This document shows, piece by piece, positions 54,125 to 62,645 of a stretch of 64,000 nt of DNA. The position numbers were made by a program, and so were the translations under genes. Positions within the stretch are counted from its first letter, which is position 1. Each line of letters starts with the position of its first letter. The notes under the pieces are model-generated. The model ran no database searches. It saw only the letters and a list, made by a program, of their open reading frames with translations, and had not been told where the DNA came from. This DNA is from Olivibacter oleidegradans (lineage in GTDB: Bacteria; Bacteroidota; Bacteroidia; Sphingobacteriales; Sphingobacteriaceae), in NCBI RefSeq assembly GCF_042432805.1, contig NZ_JBHLWO010000007.1, positions 248,001 to 312,000 on the forward strand. The letters are read 5' to 3'.

Positions 54125-55078
54125 ATGAACCGTAGATCATTATTAAAGAGTTTGGGAATTGGCACACTGTCCAGTTTAGTCTTGGGCAAATCTGTTTTTG
54201 CCGAAACACCAAGTACCCATTTGAGTAATGGAAAAATAGCCAAGCGTTCTTTGCGTTTTGCACATTTAACAGATGTTCACATGCAACCCGAATTAGATGC
54301 GCCTAAAGGTCTGGCTAGCTGTTTACACCACGTGCAGTCGCAAGCAGATAAGCCTACTTTAATCGTTAATACGGGCGATTGTATTATGGACGCCCTAAAG
54401 CAGCCGAAAGATCGGGTTGTTACACAGTGGAATCTTTGGCACCAGTTAATGAAAGATGAAAACAGTTTACCTATCGCATACTGTATTGGGAACCACGACT
54501 GCTGGGGGGCCGCTGAAAAAAAAGATCCACTTTATGGTAAGAATTATGCTTTAGAAATGATGCATCTAGAAAGGCCCTATCGTAGTTTCGATCAAGCTGG
54601 ATGGCATTTTGTCGTATTGGATAGTATACAAGTTAGGGCAACGGACGGGCAATGGTATGCTTGCCAGCTAGATGATGAGCAGTTTGAATGGCTAGGGCGA
54701 GACCTCGAGGCGAATAAAGATAAACATACGGTGATCTTATCGCACGCACCTATCTTATCAGCAGCGCCTTTGGTTGTTGGTCATTTAGGTAAAATAGATA
54801 CAGGGTATCAGCTGGGGGGCGGCGCTATTTTAAATGATGCAGAGCGCGTCGTAACCTTATTCACCAAGCATCCACAGGTTAAATTAGCTTTAAGTGGACA
54901 TATTCACCTTAATGATGAAGTAAAGTACCAAGGTGTTACCTATATTAGTAATGGCGCGGTAAGTGGTAATTGGTGGAAAGGTGATCGCTACGCTACAAAA
55001 AACGGATATGCCATAGTCGATTTATACGAAGATGGTACTTTTGATAATGTGTACGTTCCTTACGGCTGGAAGGTATAA
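54125..55078 (+). CDS. Exported metallophosphoesterase
   Basis: A 317-residue calcineurin-like phosphoesterase. The leader MNRRSLLKSLGIGTLSSLVLG has RR followed by a hydrophobic core and could be a Tat signal. The metal site is complete: FAHLTDVHM, NTGDCIMD, GNHDCW, LSHAPIL and LSGHIHL. The substrate is unknown. Its Tat-type leader is interesting because tatA lies in the same window. Confidence 0.88.
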   Translation: MNRRSLLKSLGIGTLSSLVLGKSVFAETPSTHLSNGKIAKRSLRFAHLTDVHMQPELDAPKGLASCLHHVQSQADKPTLIVNTGDCIMDALKQPKDRVVTQWNLWHQLMKDENSLPIAYCIGNHDCWGAAEKKDPLYGKNYALEMMHLERPYRSFDQAGWHFVVLDSIQVRATDGQWYACQLDDEQFEWLGRDLEANKDKHTVILSHAPILSAAPLVVGHLGKIDTGYQLGGGAILNDAERVVTLFTKHPQVKLALSGHIHLNDEVKYQGVTYISNGAVSGNWWKGDRYATKNGYAIVDLYEDGTFDNVYVPYGWKV

Positions 55079-55179
55079 ATTGGCGTCCCTAAACGTATTT
55101 CGTGTTGATGTTTTTATTTGACAAAACAAAATATTAAGAATGCTGTTAACTAGATAAGGTTTAGGTTGATTATAATATG

Positions 55180-55211
55180 CAAAGGCCATTGCTTCCCAGG
55201 CAAGGCCTTTG
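55180..55211 (+). terminator. Long hairpin downstream of the phosphoesterase
   Basis: CAAAGGCC plus TTGC pairs with GCAA plus GGCCTTTG (55180-55211), 12 bp with one bulged A and a 7-nt loop. Only a weak T-rich tail follows, so termination is likely but not certain. Confidence 0.45.
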
Positions 55212-55323
55212 TCATTTCTTCTAAACATTAGCCAGCCGACGGCTATCGATAGTCATTTAAATTTTACATGACTAATCCGTGTATTTGTTCCGTTCATTCT
55301 TAATTTTATAAAAATTCATAATT

Positions 55324-56211
55324 ATGAAAAGCCTAAAAAAAGAAGATGTAAAACAGGAAGTTTTTGATCTATATGATGATTATGCGCACAATCGTATCAC
55401 TCGGCGCGATTTTATGCAAAAGCTTTCGGTTTATGCGGTTGGTGGAGTTACCGTTACGTCGCTAATGAGTTTTCTAATGCCTGATTATCAGGATGCTATT
55501 CAGGTGCGAGCCGATGATCCAAGAATCACTTCAAGCTACATCGATTACCCATCACCCAAGGGTGGCGGTACTATAAAAGCGCTTTTAAGCATGCCTAAAA
55601 ACGATGTAGAAAAATTGGGCGGTATCGTTGTAGTGCATGAGAACAGAGGGCTTAACCCACACATAGAAGATGTTGCGAGACGTGCTGCATTAGCAGGCTT
55701 TGTAAGTTTGGCTCCTGATGCCTTAAGTCCGCTCGGTGGTTATCCAGGTAATGATGATGAAGGCCGCGAATTGCAGAGTAAACGGGATAGAAATGAAATG
55801 CTCGAAGATTTTATCGCAGCCTTTAATTATCTAGAAAAGGACAAGTTCTGCAACGGTAAGGTCGGGGTAGTTGGTTTTTGTTTTGGGGGCTGGATTGCCA
55901 ACATGATGGCAGTCCGAATTCCAAACTTGGCTGCGGCGGTTCCTTTTTATGGTGGCCAAGCTCCTTTGGATGAAGTGCCGCAAATAAAAGCGCCTTTGCT
56001 GTTGCATTATGCAGCACTCGATACCCGCGTAAATGAAGGATGGTCAGCTTATGAAAAAGCATTAAAGGAAAATCATAAAGATTATAAGGCTTTTATATAC
56101 GAGAATGCCAATCACGGGTTTCACAATGATACCACGCCCCGGTACGACAAAGAAGCTGCGCAGTTGGCATGGAAACGTACCATCGACTTCTTTTCTCAAA
56201 AGTTAAAGTAA
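55324..56211 (+). CDS. Dienelactone hydrolase family protein, exported
   Basis: A 295-residue alpha/beta hydrolase of the YghX/DLH type. NRITRRDFMQKLSVYAVGG (23-41) is a Tat-like leader placed after a short cytosolic head. The nucleophile elbow is GFCFGG with Cys186, as in dienelactone hydrolases, and the Asp (AALDTRVN) and His (NANHGFHND) of the triad are present. The substrate is unknown. Confidence 0.87.
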   Translation: MKSLKKEDVKQEVFDLYDDYAHNRITRRDFMQKLSVYAVGGVTVTSLMSFLMPDYQDAIQVRADDPRITSSYIDYPSPKGGGTIKALLSMPKNDVEKLGGIVVVHENRGLNPHIEDVARRAALAGFVSLAPDALSPLGGYPGNDDEGRELQSKRDRNEMLEDFIAAFNYLEKDKFCNGKVGVVGFCFGGWIANMMAVRIPNLAAAVPFYGGQAPLDEVPQIKAPLLLHYAALDTRVNEGWSAYEKALKENHKDYKAFIYENANHGFHNDTTPRYDKEAAQLAWKRTIDFFSQKLK

Positions 56212-56250
56212 GGTAAAAGTTTGTAAAAGGATACCTATAAATAAAAGCGG

Positions 56251-56274
56251 GTATTCCAACTTCTTTCCAGAATT
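56251..56274 (+). promoter_or_regulatory. Candidate response-regulator operator, copy 1
   Basis: A 24-bp element: GTATTCCA, 2 bp, TT, 1 bp, TTTCCAGAATT. TTCCA occurs twice, 11 bp apart (56254 and 56265), the spacing of OmpR-family tandem sites. It is 96 bp before the response regulator gene and 21 of 24 bases match copy 2 at 58568. Confidence 0.6.
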
Positions 56275-56369
56275 TAACCCTATACTTGCCGTAATGAAAA
56301 ATTACGTATAGGTGGGTAAGGACAGCTTTTCAGTGGTCCTGAAGTTGATGACGAACAAATGATAACTAG

Positions 56370-57047
56370 ATGAAAATCTTGATTGTTGAGGACGAGGAAG
56401 ATCTATTGGACGCTATTACTTCTTCGTTGCTTAAAGAATACTTTTTAATTGAGTCAGCTAGCGACTATCATACGGCCATGGACAAGATCCAGATGTATGA
56501 CTATGATTGTATTCTGCTGGACATTATGCTGCCCGGTGGTAGCGGACTTCAATTGTTGGAACAGCTGAAACAATCCGAAAAGTCAGAGAACGTTATCATT
56601 ATTTCGGCAAAAGATTCGTTGGATGATAAACTAAAAGGACTTGAACTGGGAGCGGACGATTATTTAACTAAACCTTTTCATATTGCGGAACTCAATGCAC
56701 GTATCAAAGCAGTTTTAAGAAGAAAGAAGCTGGACGGTAAACATACGATCGAAACACGAAATGTTGTGTTAGACTTAAATGAGCGACAACTTTTAGTGAA
56801 TGGGGAAGCGGTTGCACTCAATCGAAAGGAGTTTGACATACTCAATTATTTTCTACTAAATACCAATCGTCTGGTTACCAAATCGGCTTTGGCTGAACAT
56901 GTTTGGGGCGATAACATTGATCAGGCAGACAACCTCGACTTCATTTACTATCAAATTAAAAACCTTCGAAAAAAATTACAGCAAGCTAATGCAGCGATTG
57001 AAATCGAATCGGTTTACGGAGTCGGTTATAAAATGGTAGAGAAATGA
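56370..57047 (+). CDS. OmpR-family response regulator
   Basis: A 225-residue regulator. The receiver domain has phosphoacceptor D51 (ILLDIML), E8/D9 pocket residues and K101. The C-terminal winged helix spans about 130-225 (LNRKEFDILNYFLLNTNRLV). Its stop overlaps the kinase ATG by 4 bp. Proposed targets are itself and the operon at 58630. Confidence 0.93.
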   Translation: MKILIVEDEEDLLDAITSSLLKEYFLIESASDYHTAMDKIQMYDYDCILLDIMLPGGSGLQLLEQLKQSEKSENVIIISAKDSLDDKLKGLELGADDYLTKPFHIAELNARIKAVLRRKKLDGKHTIETRNVVLDLNERQLLVNGEAVALNRKEFDILNYFLLNTNRLVTKSALAEHVWGDNIDQADNLDFIYYQIKNLRKKLQQANAAIEIESVYGVGYKMVEK

Positions 57048-58324
57048 AGCTGCTCAATAAATCACTGAAATATCTTTCCGTTTCGATTTTACTCATTGTA
57101 ACCATCTGGTCAATCATTTTTTACATCAATATGCTCGATGAAATTCATGATAGCATTGACGATGGCTTGGAAAATTATAAAGTGCTGATTCTTCAAAAAG
57201 CAGATACAGACTCTACCATATTGAAGAAAAACTATTTTGATGAAAGTAACTATGCCATTCGGGAAGTGGAGGAAAAACTTGCGATTAAAATGAAAGATCG
57301 GTATTCGGACACGCTTATGTATATGCTGGATGAAGACGATTTAGAGCCCGTGCGCATGCTTACAACTGCATTCGAACACCAAGGACATTTTTATGAGTTG
57401 AGAGTCATCAATTCAATGGTAGAAGAAGATGATTTAATTGAAGATCTTTTTTGGTCGGTGTTCTGGCTCTATGTCATTTTGGTCGTGAGTATTATTCTTA
57501 TCAACAACATTGTTTTACGAAAATTATGGCAGCCTTTCTATAACTTCTTAAACCAGGTTACTAGATTCAGGTTAGGACGTAGTAGGGAGCTACCTGATAT
57601 AAATACCGATGTGAAAGAATTCAGTATGCTGAAGAATGCCGTTAATACGTTGCTGCAGCATAGTATGGAAACTTACCAACAGCAAAAACAATTCATTGAA
57701 AACGCTTCGCATGAGTTACAAACACCCTTAGCGATAGCTACGAGTAAATTGGAGTTACTGCTTGAGAAGGGAAATATAGAAAATGAGCAAGCGGAAAATA
57801 TTGCGCAAGTACTGCAAATAATCGAACGCTTAGTTCGTCTGAACAAATCCCTATTACTTTTAACAAAAATCGAAAACAAGCAATTTTTTGATCAGCAAAA
57901 TATATCCTTGAATGAAGTGATAAAACAAACCTTACTAGATTTAGAGGAGTTTGCAACATTTAAAAATACAGCAATAGAAGTACATGAAGAGGCGGATTTA
58001 ACCGTGGAAATGGACCCCGCATTGGCTAATATTATTGTTTCTAACCTCATTAGGAATGCGATTTTTCATAACATGCCACACGGGCAGGTTCGTGTTGAAA
58101 TAAAGACTGATGCGCTAACCGTAAGCAATACAGCGAAAAGCGGGCCACTCGAAGCTGATAAAATATTTAATCGTTTTTATAAATCGACCGACAAAAAATC
58201 GGAAGGAACCGGCCTGGGCTTAGCCATTATGAAAGCTATCTGTAATCTGTATGATTTTAATGTTTCGTATTATTTTTTTGACAGCAAACATTGCTTCGAG
58301 ATTCGATTTAATAATGTAAAGTGA
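57044..58324 (+). CDS. Sensor histidine kinase
   Basis: A 426-residue membrane kinase. Helices at 8-28 and 137-158 flank a periplasmic sensor of about 105 residues rich in acidic residues. HAMP-like region, then H-box with H223 (SHELQTPLA), N-box NLIRNAIFHN, and G2 motif GTGLGLAI. The usual G1 DxGxG is replaced by VSNTAKSG, a variation seen in some Bacteroidota kinases. The signal sensed is unknown. Confidence 0.92.
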   Translation: MKLLNKSLKYLSVSILLIVTIWSIIFYINMLDEIHDSIDDGLENYKVLILQKADTDSTILKKNYFDESNYAIREVEEKLAIKMKDRYSDTLMYMLDEDDLEPVRMLTTAFEHQGHFYELRVINSMVEEDDLIEDLFWSVFWLYVILVVSIILINNIVLRKLWQPFYNFLNQVTRFRLGRSRELPDINTDVKEFSMLKNAVNTLLQHSMETYQQQKQFIENASHELQTPLAIATSKLELLLEKGNIENEQAENIAQVLQIIERLVRLNKSLLLLTKIENKQFFDQQNISLNEVIKQTLLDLEEFATFKNTAIEVHEEADLTVEMDPALANIIVSNLIRNAIFHNMPHGQVRVEIKTDALTVSNTAKSGPLEADKIFNRFYKSTDKKSEGTGLGLAIMKAICNLYDFNVSYYFFDSKHCFEIRFNNVK

Positions 58325-58421
58325 AAATGCCGTCTATTCTGAGACAAGAACTAGTCTCAGGATCACACCAAACAAACGCTTATACTTGCAATACCTTTTC
58401 CTTACTGTTTCTATACCCTTC

Positions 58422-58501
58422 GTTTACCTTTTCTTTACCTCTGACTAAACCTTTTGTTTACCCTTTCTTTACCCCCTGTTTAGGGAAAGGGTAGAACTTT
58501 A
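58422..58501 (+). repeat. Cluster of GTTTACC direct and inverted repeats
   Basis: GTTTACCTTTTCTTTACC (58422-58439) and GTTTACCCTTTCTTTACC (58456-58473) are near-identical direct repeats 34 bp apart. GAAAGGGTAgAAC close by is an inverted half. They lie in the 305-bp gap between the kinase gene and its likely target operon and may be protein-binding sites. Confidence 0.6.
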
Positions 58502-58567
58502 GTATGATAAACGGATGAAGAAACTAATGCATAATAGGCGAATATTACATTTGTGTCTTTGCGTTTT

Positions 58568-58591
58568 GTATTCCAGATTTTTTCCAGAATT
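58568..58591 (+). promoter_or_regulatory. Candidate response-regulator operator, copy 2
   Basis: GTATTCCA, 2 bp, TT, 1 bp, TTTCCAGAATT, with TTCCA at 58571 and 58582 (11 bp apart). It matches the element at 56251-56274 in 21 of 24 bases and lies 39 bp before the PepSY-like gene. Confidence 0.6.
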
Positions 58592-58629
58592 GACCCATTT
58601 CTTTGTATTAAATCAATAATTAAAAGAAC

Positions 58630-59079
58630 ATGGAAAAGAGTATGTTAATCGGTTTTTTCGCATTGCTGATCAATGCCGGTGTTTCGCTTGGACAGGATAT
58701 CCAACCAAGCCAGGTTCCGTCCGTCGTGGTAAACAGTTTCAATAAAGCATTTCCAAAAGCTTCGGACGTAGAATGGGAGATGCAGGGCGATCTATACAAG
58801 GTTGAGTTTGAGACAGGTCTCTTGTCTGTAGATCATGATGTATGGTACGATAAAGGAGGGAAGTTGATCGAACATAAAGAAGAAGTTTCCAAAAAGGATT
58901 TGCCTTCAACGGTGTTAGCAACGATCAAAAAAGACTTTAGTAAATATCGTATAGAAGATGTGAAGAAGATTACGAAAGCGCAACAAGTTGTCTATACACT
59001 TGAACTGAAAAGTGCTGCCGAAGAACTAAAGGTGGCTTTTGATACGAATGGGAAGGTGTTGAGCAGCGCGTTGGATTAA
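58630..59079 (+). CDS. Exported PepSY-like domain protein
   Basis: A 149-residue protein with a signal peptide ending near SLGQ and two PepSY-like (BLIP-type) repeats: VVNSFNKAFPKASDVEWEMQ (30-50) and LATIKKDFSKYRIEDVKKI (95-115). Such proteins are common in Bacteroidota beside two-component systems. It is likely periplasmic. The next gene starts 1 bp after its stop. Confidence 0.82.
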   Translation: MEKSMLIGFFALLINAGVSLGQDIQPSQVPSVVVNSFNKAFPKASDVEWEMQGDLYKVEFETGLLSVDHDVWYDKGGKLIEHKEEVSKKDLPSTVLATIKKDFSKYRIEDVKKITKAQQVVYTLELKSAAEELKVAFDTNGKVLSSALD

Positions 59080-59080
59080 C

Positions 59081-59884
59081 ATGAAAAAGCTCCTTTTGCT
59101 TCTTTGCTTTACCGCTTTTTGTTTATCAAGCGCAACTTATGCTCAGATTAGCCCCCCTGGCTTAGGGGAAGCAAACACCGCCGGTTGGTTTGCGTTTGGA
59201 TTAAGGCAAGATTTAGGTGTCTCAAAAAAATGGCAATCGATGTCTTATATCGGTTTAGGGCGTAAAAGTAATCCGGACAATTACGCCCTATTTTTTAAGC
59301 CTGCTATTCTGGTGATAAATCAGGAATTTTATCATCGGTTTCACCCGCATTGGCAATACTCAATCGCTTTGAGTTATCGGAAGCAAGAGGAGTATAACGA
59401 TTTTGCTCCTTATAGACGAACAGTTGCGGGTTTTGAACGGGAGTGGAGATTGTACGGACGAATGGCCTATACAATTAAAAATGAAAGGCTAAAATTCACC
59501 ACTACTTTTCGGCAAGAGCTTCGAACTTTTGCTCAACCTTTTGAAGAAGCATCTTCGGAAGATCTTCAACTTCGGTCACGTTTAAAATTACAACTTGCAA
59601 TCAATTTAGATAAACACAAAATTCATAAGCTTATTGGTGGATACGAATCCTTATTTTCAACAAGTAGAAGTGCCTTGTCTGAAAGGTGGTCGAGCTTCAA
59701 ATATCGGGAAAGCAGATTCACTTTTTATTATTCGATATCACCACAGGAGTTACCGTTCACCATTGATCTTGGCTATATGAACAATTTGGTGGGATCCCAG
59801 TCGCCTTTTTCTGCACACTACTTAGCACTGGATGTAATCTATAATAATCCCCTTGGTTTGCTAAGACATAAGCAGGGGAACTAA
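59081..59884 (+). CDS. DUF2490 outer-membrane beta-barrel protein
   Basis: A 267-residue protein with a signal peptide (MKKLLLLLCFTAFCLSSATYA). The rest is regular beta-strand sequence with many Arg/Tyr/Phe, in agreement with DUF2490 (about 200-250 residues), which includes outer-membrane proteins of unknown role. It is co-transcribed with the PepSY-like gene and so belongs to the same two-component regulon. Confidence 0.82.
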   Translation: MKKLLLLLCFTAFCLSSATYAQISPPGLGEANTAGWFAFGLRQDLGVSKKWQSMSYIGLGRKSNPDNYALFFKPAILVINQEFYHRFHPHWQYSIALSYRKQEEYNDFAPYRRTVAGFEREWRLYGRMAYTIKNERLKFTTTFRQELRTFAQPFEEASSEDLQLRSRLKLQLAINLDKHKIHKLIGGYESLFSTSRSALSERWSSFKYRESRFTFYYSISPQELPFTIDLGYMNNLVGSQSPFSAHYLALDVIYNNPLGLLRHKQGN

Positions 59885-59989
59885 ATGAGTCAATACCTTT
59901 TCGTTTTTTGTAACTTTTCGCTGATATTGTCTGTTATAATATCTAATGAAAGTCCATAATGTTTATTTTTGAATAAAAAGTAATAGTTT

Positions 59990-60340
59990 GTGTCTTCCCT
60001 CTTACGCGACAACATAATAATCAGAAAGCGTTTTTCTCTACTACTACTGTGGTTGAGCATACTCTTTCCTTTTTTTCTGCTTTATCAAAACTTGCTTTTA
60101 AATACAGGAAAGGAAGTGCAGAGCGTACTCGTCCAAGAGACGCTGTTGGACGATTTGGAAATTGGGCCGGGAAAATACATCCATGCTGAAAAAGAAAAGA
60201 AGGGACTCGAAAAATACAAGCGAATTGATGCAGAGTCGGTAGTATCGGTTAATCAAAGCATTACGACCTTTTTCCTTATCCATGGGTGCTGGCTAAAGCC
60301 TTCCTATTATACTTTTTTACACATCTATACCTTGTTCTGA
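59990..60340 (+). CDS. Small membrane protein of unknown function
   Basis: A 116-residue frame from GTG 59990: one clear helix (14-35, FSLLLLWLSILFPFFLLYQN), then a charged stretch, then a hydrophobic C-terminus containing HGCW. No family is recognised. It could be a real inner-membrane protein or a chance frame. Confidence 0.45.
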   Translation: MSSLLRDNIIIRKRFSLLLLWLSILFPFFLLYQNLLLNTGKEVQSVLVQETLLDDLEIGPGKYIHAEKEKKGLEKYKRIDAESVVSVNQSITTFFLIHGCWLKPSYYTFLHIYTLF

Positions 60341-60492
60341 CGGACCATATTTCATATAACTTCTAATTGTAGGTTCCCCGACAAGCGGGGGACGAATGAA
60401 CATGGAAAAGCGAGTGTAGGTTTGCTATGTCGTTAAACCTGTTCAATTTTAATTAATAGATACTGAGTTGAGTCCTAAAAAAAAGTAGTAAA

Positions 60493-60774
60493 ATGAAATG
60501 TCCGAATTGTAATGAAACTTTACTGATGTCCGAAAGATACCAGGTGGAAATAGATTATTGTCCAAAATGTCGGGGGATTTGGCTCGATAAAGGAGAGCTT
60601 GACAAAATTATCAATTACGTTGATAATGGGCAAAACGATGAGCCTTCTGAATCATATAACAGCTCAAATCAGTGGAACGACTATAAAGACAAATCCGACT
60701 ATCGTGATAAGCGTTATCAACAACGACCACATAAAAAGAAATCGTTTTTAGGTGATTTATTTGACTTCGATTAA
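60493..60774 (+). CDS. zf-TFIIB family zinc-ribbon protein
   Basis: A 93-residue protein. C3-x2-C6 and C23-x2-C26 (CPNC, CPKC) form a zinc ribbon, followed by RGIWLDKGELDKII, the signature of the small zf-TFIIB family. The acidic and Tyr/Asp-rich tail is disordered. Function is unknown. It precedes terC by 13 bp. Confidence 0.88.
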   Translation: MKCPNCNETLLMSERYQVEIDYCPKCRGIWLDKGELDKIINYVDNGQNDEPSESYNSSNQWNDYKDKSDYRDKRYQQRPHKKKSFLGDLFDFD

Positions 60775-60787
60775 TCCCTGACGCCCT

Positions 60788-61549
60788 ATGGAATTTGAAA
60801 TCCCTAATTTTGCCGATCCCGGAGTTTGGATCAGCCTGATTACTTTATGCTTTCTTGAGATTGTATTAGGTATCGATAATATCATTTTCATCTCCATTGT
60901 TGCAGGAAAGTTGCCGGAGAAATTACAGCGCAAAGCACGTAATCTTGGCTTGACCTTGGCGATGGTTTTCCGAATTGCCTTATTGCTTTGCATAAACTGG
61001 ATTATCGGACTGAAGGACCCGGTTATGACCTTAAGTTTATTTGGTAAGGAGGATATCCCGCTTAGCTACAAGGATCTCATTCTGATAGCTGGTGGACTCT
61101 TTCTGATTGTGAAAAGCACCTTAGAAATCCATCATAAATTGCAAGAACAGGATGAAGACCTACACCAGAAAAAAAGTCCGGTTGGCTTCGGTGCGGTCTT
61201 AGTACAAATAGTTTTGGTTGATGCTGTTTTTTCCTTCGATTCAATTTTAACCGCAGTAGGTTTAGTTGATTACGTACTGATCATGATTATAGCGGTTATT
61301 ATATCCATCGGTGTAATGATGGCTTTTGCCGGCCCTGTATTACGGATTATTAACAAACAGCCTACCTTGCAGATGCTTGCTTTAACGTTTCTGGTTGTCA
61401 TAGGCGTAGTGTTAATTGCCGGAGGTTTCCATCAGGAGGTAAGTAAAAGCATTATTTATTCTTGTTTGGGTTTTTCGTTGATTGTCGAATTATTGAATAT
61501 CCGACTTCGAAAAAAACGAACCATTAAACTAAACGATACGCAGTTATAA
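60788..61549 (+). CDS. TerC family integral membrane protein
   Basis: A 253-residue protein with about seven helices. LEIVLGIDNIIFISIV (19-34) and VDAVFSFDSILTAVG (about 148-162) are the paired conserved motifs with Asp in the membrane. The family is linked to tellurite resistance and manganese export (Alx/MntP-like). Here metal export is the best guess. Confidence 0.9.
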   Translation: MEFEIPNFADPGVWISLITLCFLEIVLGIDNIIFISIVAGKLPEKLQRKARNLGLTLAMVFRIALLLCINWIIGLKDPVMTLSLFGKEDIPLSYKDLILIAGGLFLIVKSTLEIHHKLQEQDEDLHQKKSPVGFGAVLVQIVLVDAVFSFDSILTAVGLVDYVLIMIIAVIISIGVMMAFAGPVLRIINKQPTLQMLALTFLVVIGVVLIAGGFHQEVSKSIIYSCLGFSLIVELLNIRLRKKRTIKLNDTQL

Positions 61550-61565
61550 AACGGGAGAATTGATC

Positions 61566-61612
61566 AAAATCCCGTGAGCCTGAAATGCCGCGGGATTTTG
61601 CTTTCTTATTTT
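61566..61612. terminator. Terminator between terC and egtD
   Basis: AAAATCCCG (61566-61574) pairs with CGGGATTTT (61591-61599), followed by a T-rich tail. It separates the convergent terC and egtD genes and could serve both. Confidence 0.65.
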
Positions 61613-61637
61613 TATGACGGGAGAAAATACCAAATTA

Positions 61638-62633
61638 TCATTCAGCTGACCAAATAACGTCAGTGAACCATTTTTTACTGTCAAACAGTTGATCAATAAA
61701 TTTAAACCCGGATTTATCGGCTAAGTCTTGAATCTGCTCGAAGCTGAATTTTTGTGAGATCTCCATAAAAATCGGCTCATTCTCAGCGAAGTGAAAGACC
61801 TCTTCACCTATTTGTACGGTTTGATTGTCAAGGCTGATAAGATAACTTTTGCAAGCCCCGCTTTCCGGATCATAGGTAGCGTAATGGTCAAAACGGCTTA
61901 TAATAAAATTGCTATTGAGCTCGCGATTAATTCGCTCGAGTAGGTTCAGGTTAAAACGTTTTGTGATACCGCTTTTATCATTATAAGCCGCCAAGATCGT
62001 CTTGGGATTTTTCTTTATATCCATCCCCATAAGTAGGCGGTCGCCCTTAGATAAATGCTTGCGGAGTTTTTTGCAAAATTCGGTCACCCTGTCTACAGGC
62101 ATATTGCCGATATTTGATCCTAAGAATAAAAGAACTTTAGGCCTCTTTGATAACGAGGTCGCTTTTTCCAGCATCTCAAAATACTCACCGTTCAGACCCG
62201 TCAGTTTAAGTCGAGGTAGTACTTTAGGTAAACTTTCGTTAAGATTCTCAATTACATTTGCCGATATATCAATGGGGATGTAGCGAAAATCGATCTGTTG
62301 CCCTAACAATTCTTTTAGTAGGTAGGTCGATTTTGTTGCATCACCGGCACCTAATTCAATCAGATCAAAACTATCCCGGTCACGGCTAAGTGCCGCTGCA
62401 AGCTCGACAGTCTTCCCTGAAAAAATTTCGAGTTCGGCCCGGGTAAGATAATATTCAGGGCAGTTCATGATTTCGCGGAATAGCTTGTCGCCCGCCGCAT
62501 CGTAGAAATATTTAGAATCCAAGTGCTTCGGGTTCTCCCGAAGGCCTTTTATAACATCGTTATAAAAAAGTGCTGTTTTTGTATTAGCGGCTTCGAATAG
62601 GTCATCCATTAAATCTGAAATATTTTTGTTCAT
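61638..62633 (-). CDS. egtD: L-histidine N-alpha-methyltransferase EgtD
   Basis: Trimethylates histidine to hercynine, the first step of ergothioneine synthesis. From ATG 62633 the product has 331 residues. LIELGAGDATKS (SAM site), VLLFLGSNIGNMP and GMDIKKNPK are the family segments. A TTG at 62645 is in frame but directly abuts the egtB stop; ATG 62633 has AAAGAG upstream and is preferred. It follows egtB, so one operon. Confidence 0.92.
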   Translation of the reverse strand: MNKNISDLMDDLFEAANTKTALFYNDVIKGLRENPKHLDSKYFYDAAGDKLFREIMNCPEYYLTRAELEIFSGKTVELAAALSRDRDSFDLIELGAGDATKSTYLLKELLGQQIDFRYIPIDISANVIENLNESLPKVLPRLKLTGLNGEYFEMLEKATSLSKRPKVLLFLGSNIGNMPVDRVTEFCKKLRKHLSKGDRLLMGMDIKKNPKTILAAYNDKSGITKRFNLNLLERINRELNSNFIISRFDHYATYDPESGACKSYLISLDNQTVQIGEEVFHFAENEPIFMEISQKFSFEQIQDLADKSGFKFIDQLFDSKKWFTDVIWSAE

Positions 62634-62645
62634 GCTCTTTGTCAA

